A DNA stretch of 62,373 bases from JAKJGA01 sp029554345 (GTDB lineage Bacteria > Spirochaetota > UBA4802 > JAFGJZ01): NCBI GenBank assembly GCA_035395685.1, contig DAOPBR010000011.1, positions 1 through 62,373 on the forward strand, written 5' to 3'. The position numbers were made by a program, and so were the translations under genes. Below the pieces are notes generated by a model, which saw only the letters and a list, made by a program, of their open reading frames with translations, did no database searches and was not told the origin of the DNA. Shown in pieces: positions 52,885 through 62,234 of this stretch. Within the stretch, counting starts at the first letter, position 1; each line of letters begins with the position of its first letter.

Positions 52885-53793
52885 ATGAATGCATGTCCTG
52901 TTTGCGGCGGAAAAAAATTCAGGTTTCTTTTTGATAAGGAAGGCAGTGGAAGAAAGATATTTTCTCTTTATAAATGTGCCGGATGCGCTCTGGAACTTCT
53001 GCGTCCATTCCCTTCCGATGCGGAAATTGACGGCTGTTATCAGGGAGATTATTTTACGAAACGTACTGACCGCGGGTATGATGATTACTTTTCCGAAAAA
53101 GTCCGTTTGGAAATTGAGAGAGTTTTCAGGCTTAATCTCCGTGATCTGGATTTTAATGATTATGAAAAAACACTCGAAAAACCTTTTTCTCTCGATATAG
53201 GCTGTGCGGCCGGTTACTTCGTCGGTTATATGCATCAAAGGGGCTGGAATTCCTGCGGCATTGAAGTCTCTGAGCCATGCGTCGATTTTGCCAAAAAAAA
53301 TAATCTCAATGTAATTAAGGGAGATTATCTTCAGACGGAATTTCCTTATAAATTTGATCTCATAACAATGTGGGCGACGATAGAACACCTTAAGAACCCG
53401 GATAAGTTTATCGAAAAAATATTTCATGATCTCAAGCCGGGCGGAATGCTTATTGTTTCTACATGCAGAAGGGGAATATCTTTTTCAAAACTATTCGGTA
53501 AAAAATGGCGGTTCTATAATTTCCCTGAGCATTTGTGTTTTTTTAATTCTAAAAATCTCAAGCGTCTTATATCTGAACGCGGTTTTTCTGTGAACAAAAC
53601 AGTGACTTACGGAAGCGGGATCGGCAAGGGCCGGGACGTAAAAAAGAAGATTGCTGATTTTTTTGCTAAAAGATTTTTTTTAGGTGACATGATTCTTCTG
53701 TCAGCGCAAAAGAATCTGGTTCCGGAGGAGTTGGAATGTTTACAGAAGGAAGGATTGAAAGAATTCGTAGTATTGTCGCCGAAGCGAAATTAG
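52885..53793 (+). CDS. Class I SAM-dependent methyltransferase with N-terminal zinc ribbon
   Basis: 302 residues, AAGGTGAG upstream. The N-terminus MNACPVCGGKKF...CAGCALELLRP forms a zinc ribbon. The methyltransferase core shows PFSLDIGCAAGYFVGYM (SAM loop), CGIEVSEPCVDFAKK, FDLITMWATIEHLKNPDKF and LKPGGMLIVSTC. The group includes sugar and lipid O- or C-methyltransferases, so the substrate is open. It overlaps panC by 58 nt, which suggests cotranscription but not a shared pathway. Confidence 0.88.
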   Translation: MNACPVCGGKKFRFLFDKEGSGRKIFSLYKCAGCALELLRPFPSDAEIDGCYQGDYFTKRTDRGYDDYFSEKVRLEIERVFRLNLRDLDFNDYEKTLEKPFSLDIGCAAGYFVGYMHQRGWNSCGIEVSEPCVDFAKKNNLNVIKGDYLQTEFPYKFDLITMWATIEHLKNPDKFIEKIFHDLKPGGMLIVSTCRRGISFSKLFGKKWRFYNFPEHLCFFNSKNLKRLISERGFSVNKTVTYGSGIGKGRDVKKKIADFFAKRFFLGDMILLSAQKNLVPEELECLQKEGLKEFVVLSPKRN

Positions 53794-54605
53794 CCGGAAA
53801 AAAAACGGCTTTTGTTCCCACTATGGGAGCGCTTCATGAGGGCCATTTGTCTCTTGTACGTGCCGCGAAGGAAAAAGCGGATTTCGTTGTAATGAGTATA
53901 TTCGTCAACAGAATTCAGTTTAATGACATCAATGATTTTGCAAATTATCCTAAGACGCTTGAAAATGATTTGTCGCTTGCCCGCGAAAACGGCGTCGATC
54001 TTGTTTTTATTCCAGACGAGGATGAGATATATCACGATCATAAAACCTATGTGGATGTTGAAGGTCTTACCGAGGAGCTTTGCGGCGCGCACAGACCGGG
54101 TCATTTCAGGGGAGTGTTTACAGTAGTTTCAAAGCTTTTTAATATTGTTCAGCCTGATATTGCCGTTTTCGGACAGAAGGATATTCAGCAGGCGGTATCA
54201 ATTGAAAAGATGGTAAGTGATTTAAACTTTCCGATAGAAATAATAGTTGCACCGATAATCCGTGAGAGTGACGGGCTTGCGAAAAGTTCGAGAAACGTCA
54301 GACTTGATGCAGTTCAGCGAAAGAATGCGGTTTCGATTTTTAATGCGCTTTCTTCCGTTGAAAAAATGATTGAAGGCGGTGTTTATGATTATCAGAAGAT
54401 GTATCATGAAGCCGAAAAAATAATTCTGGAAGCGTGCGCTGAAAAAATAGATTATATAACTCTTGCTGATTATCATTCTCTCAGGCGCATTGACAGGATT
54501 AAACACAAGGCGGTTTTTGCTGTTGCCGCGTATTTCGGCGGAGTACGCCTCATCGACAATATGATAATAGATTTTGACGGAGAAAAAATAAAATGCGTTC
54601 TTTGA
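53736..54605 (+). CDS. panC: Pantoate--beta-alanine ligase
   Basis: 289 residues. The nucleotidyl-transferase motif FVPTMGALHEGHLSLVRAAK (HxGH type), FGQKDIQQAVSIEKMV and SDGLAKSSRNVRLD (KMSKS-like) define PanC. It condenses pantoate with beta-alanine using ATP to give pantothenate, the coenzyme A precursor. GGAGG-containing sequence lies just before the ATG inside the methyltransferase gene. PanB and PanD are not in the window. Confidence 0.95.
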   Translation: MFTEGRIERIRSIVAEAKLAGKKTAFVPTMGALHEGHLSLVRAAKEKADFVVMSIFVNRIQFNDINDFANYPKTLENDLSLARENGVDLVFIPDEDEIYHDHKTYVDVEGLTEELCGAHRPGHFRGVFTVVSKLFNIVQPDIAVFGQKDIQQAVSIEKMVSDLNFPIEIIVAPIIRESDGLAKSSRNVRLDAVQRKNAVSIFNALSSVEKMIEGGVYDYQKMYHEAEKIILEACAEKIDYITLADYHSLRRIDRIKHKAVFAVAAYFGGVRLIDNMIIDFDGEKIKCVL

Positions 54606-55012
54606 TTTTAGTTTTAACAGCTTTGGTTTTGTGTTCGTGCAATTCTGCTGATGATGTTTATAAAAAAGCAGCCAGAGCTTATGCAGAAAAGGACGCTGCA
54701 GTATTTGAAAAATGTTTAAGCACAGCAAGCTTAAGTAAAACAGTTTCTGATATTGAAATGATTAAGCAGCTGTCCCCTGAAGCAAAAAAGGAACTGCAGG
54801 CCGGGTCAAAACATAAGATGAAAGATGATTCTGTTAAAGAATATCTTTTGTTTCAGATGAATGTTACGGGCGTTGATAACAGTTTTGAAGACCGATTCGG
54901 CAGTAAAGTCAAAACCGTTTCAGTTAATGGAAATGAAGCGGAAGTTCTTAATGAAAACGGCGTAATCGTAAAGCTGATAAAGGAAAACGGCGAATGGAAA
55001 ATTGATTTATAA
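54593..55012 (+). CDS. Small lipoprotein, DUF4878-like
   Basis: 139 residues overlapping panC by 13 nt. The signal MRSLILVLTALVLCSCNSAD has a lipobox at C16. The mature part (AEKDAAVFEKCLST, then VNGNEAEVLNENGVIVKLIKENGEWKIDL) is the cystatin/NTF2-like fold of DUF4878 lipoproteins: a helix plus a curved sheet ending in a 'GEWKI' strand. Function unknown. Another hairpin follows at 55025. Confidence 0.75.
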   Translation: MRSLILVLTALVLCSCNSADDVYKKAARAYAEKDAAVFEKCLSTASLSKTVSDIEMIKQLSPEAKKELQAGSKHKMKDDSVKEYLLFQMNVTGVDNSFEDRFGSKVKTVSVNGNEAEVLNENGVIVKLIKENGEWKIDL

Positions 55013-55024
55013 ACCAGGATTGAT

Positions 55025-55049
55025 GATTGTCATTGTGGTGATGACAATC
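55025..55049 (+). terminator. Hairpin after the panC operon
   Basis: GATTGTCAT (55025-55033), 7-nt loop, ATGACAATC (55041-55049): a perfect 9-bp stem. There is no T-run directly after it, so it may be a weak terminator or an mRNA-stabilising hairpin. Confidence 0.5.
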
Positions 55050-55102
55050 GCCACTTATCATATCAGTGTTTTTGTGTTTTATTAGCCGGAAAGAGGTTAA
55101 CA

Positions 55103-55867
55103 ATGAAAGCAAAAATAATTATTATGATGTGCCTTTTATCGGCGGCAATATCATGCTCGAAAAAGGCTGATGTCCCGGGCATCAGTCTTTTCAACTACGG
55201 CAGTATCCCTCAAACGGAAATTGAAACTGTTTCAGGCACAAGAATTTATATTGATATTGCCGATCCCCAGATGGTAATCAAGCCGCCTAAGGCAGAAGAC
55301 ATTCTTCTGATTACACATTCCCATCATCCCGATCATTATAATTCAGTATTTGCCGATTCATTTCCGGGAAAAAAATTAATTGCCGAAGAAGGGAATATTG
55401 AAACAGCCGGATGTAAGATTACCGGAATTAAAGCAATTCATAATATCGGAGATCCGTATCTTGCGAAGGGCGGAACAGATTATATCTTTTTGATCGAAGC
55501 CGACGGAGTCAAGATAGCTCATTTCGGGGATATCGGTCAGGAGTCATTTTCTGATGAACAGTTATCTCTTTTGAATGGACTTGATGTTGCACTTATGCAG
55601 TTCGAAAATCAGTATAGCGGAATGCCTGCAGGAAGCGATAAAGGATATAATCTCATAAAACAGATTCAGCCTAAAATAATTATTCCGACTCATGTTCAGG
55701 ATGCTTCAATAAAAAAAGCCTGCGGAATATGGAAACCCTATTTTTCTGTTAAAAACGGCGTTAAGATAACGAAAGACATTTTGCCTGGTTCAACTTCATT
55801 CATGCTCATGGGATATAATGGATCGATATATTCGAAAGAATTAAATGCACAGAGCTGGGATAACTGA
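55103..55867 (+). CDS. Metallo-beta-lactamase-fold lipoprotein hydrolase
   Basis: 254 residues, GAGGT upstream. A lipoprotein signal ends AAISCSK. The MBL signature THSHHPDHYN (HxHxDH variant) is at about residue 72, GIKAIHNIGDPY and IAHFGDIGQ provide further ligands, and PTHVQDAS the last His, matching Lactamase_B_3 proteins. It probably hydrolyses an ester, lactone or phosphodiester in the periplasm; substrate unknown. Confidence 0.85.
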   Translation: MKAKIIIMMCLLSAAISCSKKADVPGISLFNYGSIPQTEIETVSGTRIYIDIADPQMVIKPPKAEDILLITHSHHPDHYNSVFADSFPGKKLIAEEGNIETAGCKITGIKAIHNIGDPYLAKGGTDYIFLIEADGVKIAHFGDIGQESFSDEQLSLLNGLDVALMQFENQYSGMPAGSDKGYNLIKQIQPKIIIPTHVQDASIKKACGIWKPYFSVKNGVKITKDILPGSTSFMLMGYNGSIYSKELNAQSWDN

Positions 55868-55901
55868 AATATATATTTCTTTATAAAATGATAGTTATGA
55901 C

Positions 55902-55922
55902 TGCGCGGCAGTAAGCCGCGCA
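55902..55922 (+). terminator. Hairpin after the MBL gene
   Basis: TGCGCGGC (55902-55909), loop AGTAA, GCCGCGCA (55915-55922): perfect 8-bp GC-rich stem 35 nt after the stop. Only scattered T follow, so termination is likely but not certain. Confidence 0.5.
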
Positions 55923-56018
55923 TGGCGTTTAAGTTATGATTATTCCGCACTCATAAAAAGCTTGCTTATTTAACCTGATTTGTTTCATTAAATTATTATA
56001 ATAAATCAGGAAACAAAA

Positions 56019-57032
56019 ATGAAAATATTATTTATCGGCGGAACGGGAACCATCAGCCGCGCAGTTTCGGAGAAAGTCATCGAAGAAGGCCATGAGCTCT
56101 ATCTTTTAAACAGGGGTAACCGCGATCTTCCAGAAGGTGCCCTAAGCATAAAGGCGGATATTCATAATATTGATGAAGTTTCCGCAAAAATCAAGGACAT
56201 GAGATTTGACTGTGTAGCGGATTTCATAGCTTTTACGCCTGAAAATGTTGAACGCGATTATAATCTTTTCAAAGATAAAACCAGTCAGTATATTTTTATA
56301 AGTTCCGCTTCTGCGTATCAGAAACCGGTTGGAAATTATCTCATTAATGAAGGAACACCTCTTTGCAATCCGTACTGGGAATATTCACGCAATAAAATCG
56401 CATGCGAGGATGTTCTTCTTAAACTATACAGAGAGAAAAATTTTCCGGTAACGATTGTCCGCCCGAGTTATACTTACGATGAAAGAAGCATTCCTTTAGC
56501 CGTCCACGGCAAAAACGGAAGTTATCAGATTATCAAACGAATGCTTGCAGGAAAGAAAGTTATTGTTCAGGGTGACGGGACATCGCTTTGGGTGATGACT
56601 TATAATAAGGATTTCGCGAAAGGTTTTACCGGACTCATCGGAAACATCCGTTCAATTGGAGAGTCCTTTCATATTACTTCTGATGAAGTACTTACATGGA
56701 ATCAGATTTATACCGCTCTTGCAAATGCTCTCGGTGTTGAATACAAGCCTTATTATGTCAGTTCGGATTTTCTTGCTAAATGCGGCAGTTATGATTTTAC
56801 AGGAAGTCTGACCGGTGATAAATCAGCTTCAGTAGTTTTTGATAATTCAAAGATCAAGAAACTGGTTCCTTCGTTTTGTTCTACGGTGCGCTTTGATCAG
56901 GGAATGCGTCTTGCCGTAGACTACATCATGAAGCATGAAGAGTGCCGCAAAGAAGATGCAGAATTTGATAAATGGTGTGATAATGTCATTGCCGTTTTAG
57001 ATGAATCTGCCGAAAAATTAAAAAAGATGTAA
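56019..57032 (+). CDS. NAD-dependent epimerase/dehydratase (extended SDR)
   Basis: 337 residues. FIGGTGTISRAV is the dinucleotide-binding loop, FISSASAYQ and YSRNKIACE supply the catalytic Ser and Tyr-x3-Lys. VRPSYTYDERSIPL and VQGDGTSLWVMTYNKDFAKG place it near the chloroplast-stem-loop/atypical epimerases rather than strict UDP-sugar epimerases. It probably modifies a nucleotide sugar or related substrate. AGGAGG-started membrane protein gene follows 9 nt later. Confidence 0.88.
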   Translation: MKILFIGGTGTISRAVSEKVIEEGHELYLLNRGNRDLPEGALSIKADIHNIDEVSAKIKDMRFDCVADFIAFTPENVERDYNLFKDKTSQYIFISSASAYQKPVGNYLINEGTPLCNPYWEYSRNKIACEDVLLKLYREKNFPVTIVRPSYTYDERSIPLAVHGKNGSYQIIKRMLAGKKVIVQGDGTSLWVMTYNKDFAKGFTGLIGNIRSIGESFHITSDEVLTWNQIYTALANALGVEYKPYYVSSDFLAKCGSYDFTGSLTGDKSASVVFDNSKIKKLVPSFCSTVRFDQGMRLAVDYIMKHEECRKEDAEFDKWCDNVIAVLDESAEKLKKM

Positions 57033-57041
57033 GGAGGAATT

Positions 57042-57497
57042 ATGTTTATTGCCGCTGTTATATTACTTACAATATCTGTGATATTTTTCGGAGTATGGGT
57101 TCACGCAATGTTTGCTATGGTAAAACAGAAGAAGCCAAAATTCCAAAAAGTAGACAGAGAAACAAAAACTTCAAAAAGCTCAATAGGTCTGACAGGTTTT
57201 TCCAAAGAAGTATCTTTCGTGAAAGAAAAAGGTTATGAAGCAGAAATGAAATCCGCGATGACATATAGTGAAATTGCCGAGGGAATCAAACGGAAAGATC
57301 CCAATGTCTTTATATTTCTGCGGATAATGATCGGTTTCGGCGTCGGCATTCTTGCGGGTCTCGCCTCAATTGGTTTATTTGTAGCAAGTTACGGAAATTC
57401 TGACGGATATTTTATTCTCGGTGTGTCATGCTTCTTTACATTTACATTTCTGTTTATAATAATAAATCAAAGGATTAAGAACAAAAAATCAGTATAA
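57042..57497 (+). CDS. Membrane protein with three helices, unknown function
   Basis: 151 residues, strong AAGGAGG before the ATG. Helices at about 2-25, 88-112 and 118-140 flank a soluble basic segment with SKSSIGLTGFSKEVSFVKEK. The gene starts 9 nt after the epimerase stop, so both are probably one operon. No family recognised. Confidence 0.6.
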   Translation: MFIAAVILLTISVIFFGVWVHAMFAMVKQKKPKFQKVDRETKTSKSSIGLTGFSKEVSFVKEKGYEAEMKSAMTYSEIAEGIKRKDPNVFIFLRIMIGFGVGILAGLASIGLFVASYGNSDGYFILGVSCFFTFTFLFIIINQRIKNKKSV

Positions 57498-57519
57498 GTA
57501 TAAGTATATTGATTCTAAG

Positions 57520-57562
57520 CCCTCTCCCTTTGGGAGAGGGCACGCGGTAGCGGGGTGAGGGG
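57520..57562. repeat. Palindromic CCCTCTCCC element
   Basis: CCCTCTCCC (57520-57528), loop TTT, GGGAGAGGG (57532-57540), followed by a GCGGTAGCGGGGTGAGGG tail. The same pair of elements, with a long insert in the loop, ends the repeat region at 59139-59220. It is a widespread type of bacterial intergenic palindrome and may act as a terminator for the gene before it. Confidence 0.8.
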
Positions 57563-57569
57563 AATAACA

Positions 57570-58043
57570 TTAACTTTGCATTTTCAATAATATCTTCAAT
57601 ATTCTTTCTTTCGGAACATCTTTATTCTTTACCATAGTATCATAATCTTCATCATAATATTCGAGGTCATATCCAGTACTCTCGACACTTATCTTTTTTT
57701 CGCCGATGTAATCGAAGATTTTTTTAAACCAATCCGGATTCAAGTCCCGTGCATTGACTTCAAATGCGCAATAAGTTCCCTGTTTTCTGATAAATTGAGT
57801 ATACCCTTCATTGCCGACAAAACTGTTTACGGGAGCCAATGGCGTGTAGCTGAAACTGTTGTCTGTAAAATCCGTATCAATCGCCATGAAATGTTCGTGT
57901 TTATCGATGTTTTTAATATCTGCTTCGCATACTTCTTTATGAAGCTTTCCGAAATCGGTTTTGTCTGCATCTTTAAAAAAGATTACTGTTTTTACTCCGG
58001 CGTATTTCTGTTCTTTAAGTTCAATGACTTCATGTTTTATCAT
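57570..58043 (-). CDS. GyrI-like/AraC-effector-type small-molecule-binding protein
   Basis: 157 residues. The fold is suggested by IKHEVIELKEQKYAGVKTVI at the start and YTQFIRKQGTYCAFEVNARDL in the middle, the two half-repeats of the SOUL/GyrI-like domain. There is no DNA-binding part, so it is a stand-alone effector-binding protein. Such proteins bind drugs or hydrolyse small cyclopropanoid compounds in some cases; the ligand here is unknown. Confidence 0.7.
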   Translation of the reverse strand: MIKHEVIELKEQKYAGVKTVIFFKDADKTDFGKLHKEVCEADIKNIDKHEHFMAIDTDFTDNSFSYTPLAPVNSFVGNEGYTQFIRKQGTYCAFEVNARDLNPDWFKKIFDYIGEKKISVESTGYDLEYYDEDYDTMVKNKDVPKERILKILLKMQS

Positions 58044-58240
58044 TTTCTATTACCTCTTTTGTTTCATTAAACATTGCAAAACTAAACAAATGTTAAGTCA
58101 AGTTAATAATTAGTTTATACGCTTTAAAAATTTGCGTGAATACGCCCGCCTGCTTTTCGGGATATGAAGATTGTTAGTAATAATTAATTATTCCGGACCT
58201 ATGACGGCAGTTTCTTTATTCTCGGGCATGAAGCGTACTT

Positions 58241-58729
58241 TTAAGAAAGCGCCGGTCCGACAATCACGCATTCGAAATCTTTCTCGTTATATTTGACTTT
58301 AACAAATGATCCCTTGCTGTATTTTGGAATATCTAATATCGAAACAGTCTGCTGTGCTTCAGAAGTAAAGGGCATTAGATTTTCGGGATAAACTTTCAGG
58401 CTGAAATCAAGAACCGGGTTTTCGTTGATTCTTGTTCCGGATTCTCTAACCGAAAGAATTTCAGCACGGGCTTCCTTGCCCTTTGACATAAGTGAATAAT
58501 TTTTTAAACTGCCGGCAACAAGAGAAGCAAACATCAGACCAAGGAATAGTATGAGAAAAAAGACAGCGATAAAAAAGGGCCAGCAGTAAAGAAGTAATTC
58601 TGAAACAGTTACGGGTTCTTTTGCTCCGAGAGCAATAAGCCAGACTGCTCCGAAAATTCCGAACAGGCAAAGAAGTAAAAACGAGCGGCTGCTGATTCTG
58701 TTTATTTTCTTTATTGTCGCGCGTTTCAC
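58241..58729 (-). CDS. Membrane protein with DUF3592-like C-terminal domain
   Basis: 162 residues. Two membrane helices (about 15-35 and 48-75) are followed by GKEARAEILSVRESGTRINENPVLDFSLKV, the conserved start of a beta-rich domain shared by bacterial DUF3592-like proteins, and by FVKVKYNEKDFECVIV. Function unknown. AGGAGGCATCC precedes the ATG. It is not linked to the nearby genes by overlap. Confidence 0.65.
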   Translation of the reverse strand: MKRATIKKINRISSRSFLLLCLFGIFGAVWLIALGAKEPVTVSELLLYCWPFFIAVFFLILFLGLMFASLVAGSLKNYSLMSKGKEARAEILSVRESGTRINENPVLDFSLKVYPENLMPFTSEAQQTVSILDIPKYSKGSFVKVKYNEKDFECVIVGPALS

Positions 58730-58799
58730 GGATGCCTCCTCAAGTTTGGTTCTAATAAAAAAAATGCTGATTAATCTGAATTTCTAAATGTTTTAATTT

Positions 58800-59225
58800 A
58801 TTTGTCAATGAAAAGAGTTATTGATGTCGCAAGCAAAGGCTTCGCCTTTGTGATTCGTTGTTTGCATGGATCATGCAATAATATTCAAAGGGCGTTCCTC
58901 GCCCTTTACCTGGTTTTCGCATGGTCTCATGCGATAAGATCAAAAGGGACCGGGCTTCAATCGCCAGCCCCGCCCCTTTTGAAATCCCCGCCCGCTCTTT
59001 GTCGCGACAGAACTATCGCGCATTACTTCGTAATGGCTGCGATAGTCTGCGCTGAAGATGTGTCCGACTTCATCGGACGATTTAGGTGTTCTTGATATAA
59101 TTGATTTTTTGCTTAAGCATAAAATGAATGAGAGATAGCCCTCTCCCGGGAAAGGTTTTTTTTTGGCTTTGCCAGTTAGAATTTCATTTTGGGAGAGGGC
59201 ACGCGGCAGCGGGGTGAGGGCACAC
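58800..59225. repeat. Chain of palindromes, intergenic repeat copy C
   Basis: No gene supported. Hairpins include CAAAGGC-TTC-GCCTTTG (about 58836-58850), GCATG-GAT-CATGC, AAAGGGCG-TTCCT-CGCCCTTT, TCGCATG-GTCT-CATGCGA, CATTAC-TTC-GTAATG, GTCCGA-CTTCA-TCGGAC, and at 59139 CCCTCTCCC pairing with GGGAGAGGG at 59191. Order and some stems match copies A and B, but most stem sequences differ. The unit is the same palindrome family, located 42 kb away. Confidence 0.75.
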
Positions 59226-59306
59226 TTCTTTGTCCCCGGCATTTGATTTAATTTGAAGTTGACAGTTGATAATAGCTTCATTCTAAATACTTTCCGGAGA
59301 AACTTT

Positions 59307-60251
59307 ATGAAAAATATTGTTTTTATAGTGAACCTTCTTCTTTTCCTTTTAGTATTATCATGTAAGAAAGTAAACTCTGAAGAGCATCAGATTGAAGATA
59401 AGTCGATCTATCAAAAAAAAGTTCTTCCTTCAAATTATGATTATACGCAGATAGAAGGAGAACCTTTACGTCTCAGTCTAAGTTATATTCATCCTTCTGT
59501 TTATTTCAAAATTGCCGAGGAATCAAATATTGATGTTTCTCTAAAAGAGAAAAAACTGATTTTAGAAAAAGCCGGCGGGGCAAAAAATATTGAGTCATAT
59601 AAGATTTATTTAGAAAGAAATTCAGATGAAGATATTGATAATTATCTTAATAAAAATGTTCATTTATTAGATTTGAATAATGACGGATTAAATGACGTTG
59701 TAATATATTCTCATCCAATGTCTTTAGCTTCAATTGAAATATTTTTAGCAGACAAAAGCAATTTCTTTAAGATTCTTTCCTATACAGGGGGATATGCAGA
59801 AATTAAGTTTGATTATCTCATCGGGAAAAAGAATTACTTGATCGTTAAAGATTCTGAATCGGGTGGTGGTTTATTTTCTTATACTACAATTTATGAAATA
59901 TCTAATGACAAAGCAGTTATGTTGGAAAGACGTGTATATAATTCTGAAACATTATTCCCAAAAGATTTTAAAAATTATGATAAAGCACAAGTAATAAAGG
60001 ACTCCGATATATGGGCAGTTTGTGATAAAAATATAATTGAGGGTGAAGAAAGTCAATTTTACCGTGCGGCAACTATTCAAACTGATACTGTATGTTTTAT
60101 TCTTAATTCACATAAAGAAGATGGTGTAGATTGGTTTTTCTGTATTTTCTCTTATAATTCTGAGAATTTTGAAGCTTTAAATACTTATCAAGGGTTTACT
60201 GGTGAAACATTCTATTACGGTTGGATAAAATCTGAAAATGTTAAAAAATGA
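59307..60251 (+). CDS. Lipoprotein with Ca-binding-like repeat, unknown function
   Basis: 314 residues from ATG 59307 (CCGGAGA upstream). The signal MKNIVFIVNLLLFLLVLSCKK has a lipobox at C19. The mature protein is rich in beta strands; VHLLDLNNDGLNDVVIYSHP is an FG-GAP/VCBS-like DxNxDGxxD calcium loop, suggesting a beta-propeller fragment. No enzyme motif. Codon use is markedly AT-rich, like the two following genes. Confidence 0.65.
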   Translation: MKNIVFIVNLLLFLLVLSCKKVNSEEHQIEDKSIYQKKVLPSNYDYTQIEGEPLRLSLSYIHPSVYFKIAEESNIDVSLKEKKLILEKAGGAKNIESYKIYLERNSDEDIDNYLNKNVHLLDLNNDGLNDVVIYSHPMSLASIEIFLADKSNFFKILSYTGGYAEIKFDYLIGKKNYLIVKDSESGGGLFSYTTIYEISNDKAVMLERRVYNSETLFPKDFKNYDKAQVIKDSDIWAVCDKNIIEGEESQFYRAATIQTDTVCFILNSHKEDGVDWFFCIFSYNSENFEALNTYQGFTGETFYYGWIKSENVKK

Positions 60252-60428
60252 TAATTCAATATTTGATGAATTGATTCTTTGTGATCTGTTCATATGGATT
60301 ATATTAAAATGGTGTAATTAATTTAGTTTATAACACTCAAAGATATTGATTGAATTTGGAAAAGCTTAACTTTTTATAAAAATATATATTATAAATAAGA
60401 TCGTTAATTAATAATAAGGATAATCAAT

Positions 60429-61088
60429 TTGACTACAAGTTCTGATAATGATTATGTACTAACAAAATCTATAAAAAAGGGTGATACAACAATTAGTTCA
60501 GTCTTTAATGATTTCGTTGAAAGAATCAATTCAGAATTTTCAGTAAATGTATTAAATGTAATTTTAGATTATCTTTATATTAATAATTTTAAAAATCCTC
60601 GATTAAATATTATCGTTGAGAATTTCGATGACTATATCAAGTTTTACAAATCTCCATATAATTTTGATAAAAAGATTGAGCGGAAGATTAAAAAAATATT
60701 TGAAGTCAGTTTTGATACTTCTAAAGTTATAAATTATAACAAATTATTTGTTATTGCTAGTAATTTTCGAAATGTTGCAATTGATGAGGCTCATAATAAA
60801 ATATCAGAAGAAAAGCTTCAAGATATTGCACAAGTAATAGATAAAGATAATATCTGGTTAATAAGAAAATATGGATCTTGTATCACAGTATTTTTGTATA
60901 AAGAAAAAAATTACAGCTACACTAATAAAAAAGATATCCTAAAACAATTTACAGAACTATATTTTCCTCTACTAAAAAAATTCGATGAGTTTAATTATTG
61001 TAAATTTTCCGATCTTAAAGTTGATTTTGATACAAAAGAAAATTTTGAAAAAAATTATCAAGGAAATTGGTATTATTATTGCAAATAA
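60429..61088 (+). CDS. Unknown AT-rich protein
   Basis: 219 residues, TTG start preceded by AAGGA. No signal peptide or membrane segment. The protein is rich in Asn, Lys, Asp and Ile and shows no motif I recognise. The frame is clean and has a plausible ribosome site, but base composition differs from the housekeeping genes, which suggests recent transfer. Confidence 0.5.
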   Translation: MTTSSDNDYVLTKSIKKGDTTISSVFNDFVERINSEFSVNVLNVILDYLYINNFKNPRLNIIVENFDDYIKFYKSPYNFDKKIERKIKKIFEVSFDTSKVINYNKLFVIASNFRNVAIDEAHNKISEEKLQDIAQVIDKDNIWLIRKYGSCITVFLYKEKNYSYTNKKDILKQFTELYFPLLKKFDEFNYCKFSDLKVDFDTKENFEKNYQGNWYYYCK

Positions 61089-61364
61089 ACTCCAATCGCT
61101 TTTTCCGATAATACTCAGGATAAAATGGAAGATTCTGTAATTTCATTATTAATTCCAAAAAGATCAATATAGATGATGATTGCTTCTGTATATTCATTAT
61201 TCATCATGTGAAGCCCCCCCCTTCTTGTTAGTAAAAAATATAAAGTCAATAATCACAGTTATTAAATTGAATCTGCAGTAAAAGAGCTATGCTGGAAGTA
61301 GAGATTCAATGAGAAAATACTGCAAGTATAAAGATAAGAAATTTCTCCAATGTTTTGTAATGTT
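61089..61364. other. Intergenic AT-rich region
   Basis: 276 bp between two genes facing each other. It includes an 8-bp C-run (about 61216-61223). A 60-codon open frame on the minus strand has no ribosome site and is not supported. Confidence 0.5.
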
Positions 61365-62234
61365 CTATGGATTAAATTTAATTACTTTTAATTCCATTTT
61401 GTTGTTAATAATTCCAATTGTTTTCTTGTCTCGAATATAATAACTGGAATCTTCTTCGATATGTGCAATTACGCGGGACTCATTTGTTTTTAGATTAAGT
61501 ACTTTTAAATCAGCTGTTTTTTTGTCGTTATTGTTTACATCAATGAAAAACAAGTAATTAAAATTATCATCAATTTCAATTTTTGATTCATTGACGAGCA
61601 GCTCCGGAATTGGGATATCTCTAATTGAATCATCTTCTGTATCGATAATTTTAATTGTATTACATGTAAGTTGTGAAGGAGTATACATCAAGGCAATTTT
61701 AGTTGAAGCCATTTTCAGAATAGAAATATTGCTGCTAAAGGTATACTTTTTTGTTATCTTTGAATTTGAAGTAGAGACTACATTTATTGTTCCGCTTTCA
61801 GTAGAACTCTCGGTAATAATGACGACGTTTTTGTTGTCGATCGACGGTTTAAACCCGTAAACTGCCCCTTGATAAATTACTTTTTTATTTTCCCCAAATT
61901 CTATCGTCGATTGATTTGAAGGGATATCCTTTGGGTTTGACCACAATAATATCTGCCCGGCGTTATAATGTAATTGAACCAGATTTTCTGATGAATAATT
62001 ATTAATTGTACTGAAATGCTTTACGAGTTCCGAGTTTACATTGTAAACTTTAAATAAATCCATTTTATTGTTTCTTATCCGGCACAGGAGAATAATAAAG
62101 TCATCATCATATCTGTCTATAAATACATTAGAAAATATTTGATCGTGTTTTGATAATGGATTAACTTTAGTTCCTGAAAATAAAATACATGTGCAGAAAA
62201 AAAGTAAAGACGGCAACAGTAATAATTTTTTCAT
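61365..62234 (-). CDS. Secreted protein, TolB/beta-propeller-like
   Basis: 289 residues from ATG 62234 with AAAGGAG upstream; a 22-codon upstream extension is rejected. Signal peptide MKKLLLLPSLLFFCTCILFSG is followed by repeated beta units with short turns (ILLCRIRNNKMDLFKVYNV, LNLKTNESRVIAHIEED), typical of WD40/TolB-like propellers. No enzyme motif. Its role is unknown; AT-rich composition matches the neighbouring genes. Confidence 0.6.
   Translation of the reverse strand: MKKLLLLPSLLFFCTCILFSGTKVNPLSKHDQIFSNVFIDRYDDDFIILLCRIRNNKMDLFKVYNVNSELVKHFSTINNYSSENLVQLHYNAGQILLWSNPKDIPSNQSTIEFGENKKVIYQGAVYGFKPSIDNKNVVIITESSTESGTINVVSTSNSKITKKYTFSSNISILKMASTKIALMYTPSQLTCNTIKIIDTEDDSIRDIPIPELLVNESKIEIDDNFNYLFFIDVNNNDKKTADLKVLNLKTNESRVIAHIEEDSSYYIRDKKTIGIINNKMELKVIKFNP

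Noticed and set aside
53790..54104. Antisense frames over panC and the methyltransferase
   Set aside because: The sense genes are well-defined families; the antisense frames have no start signals.
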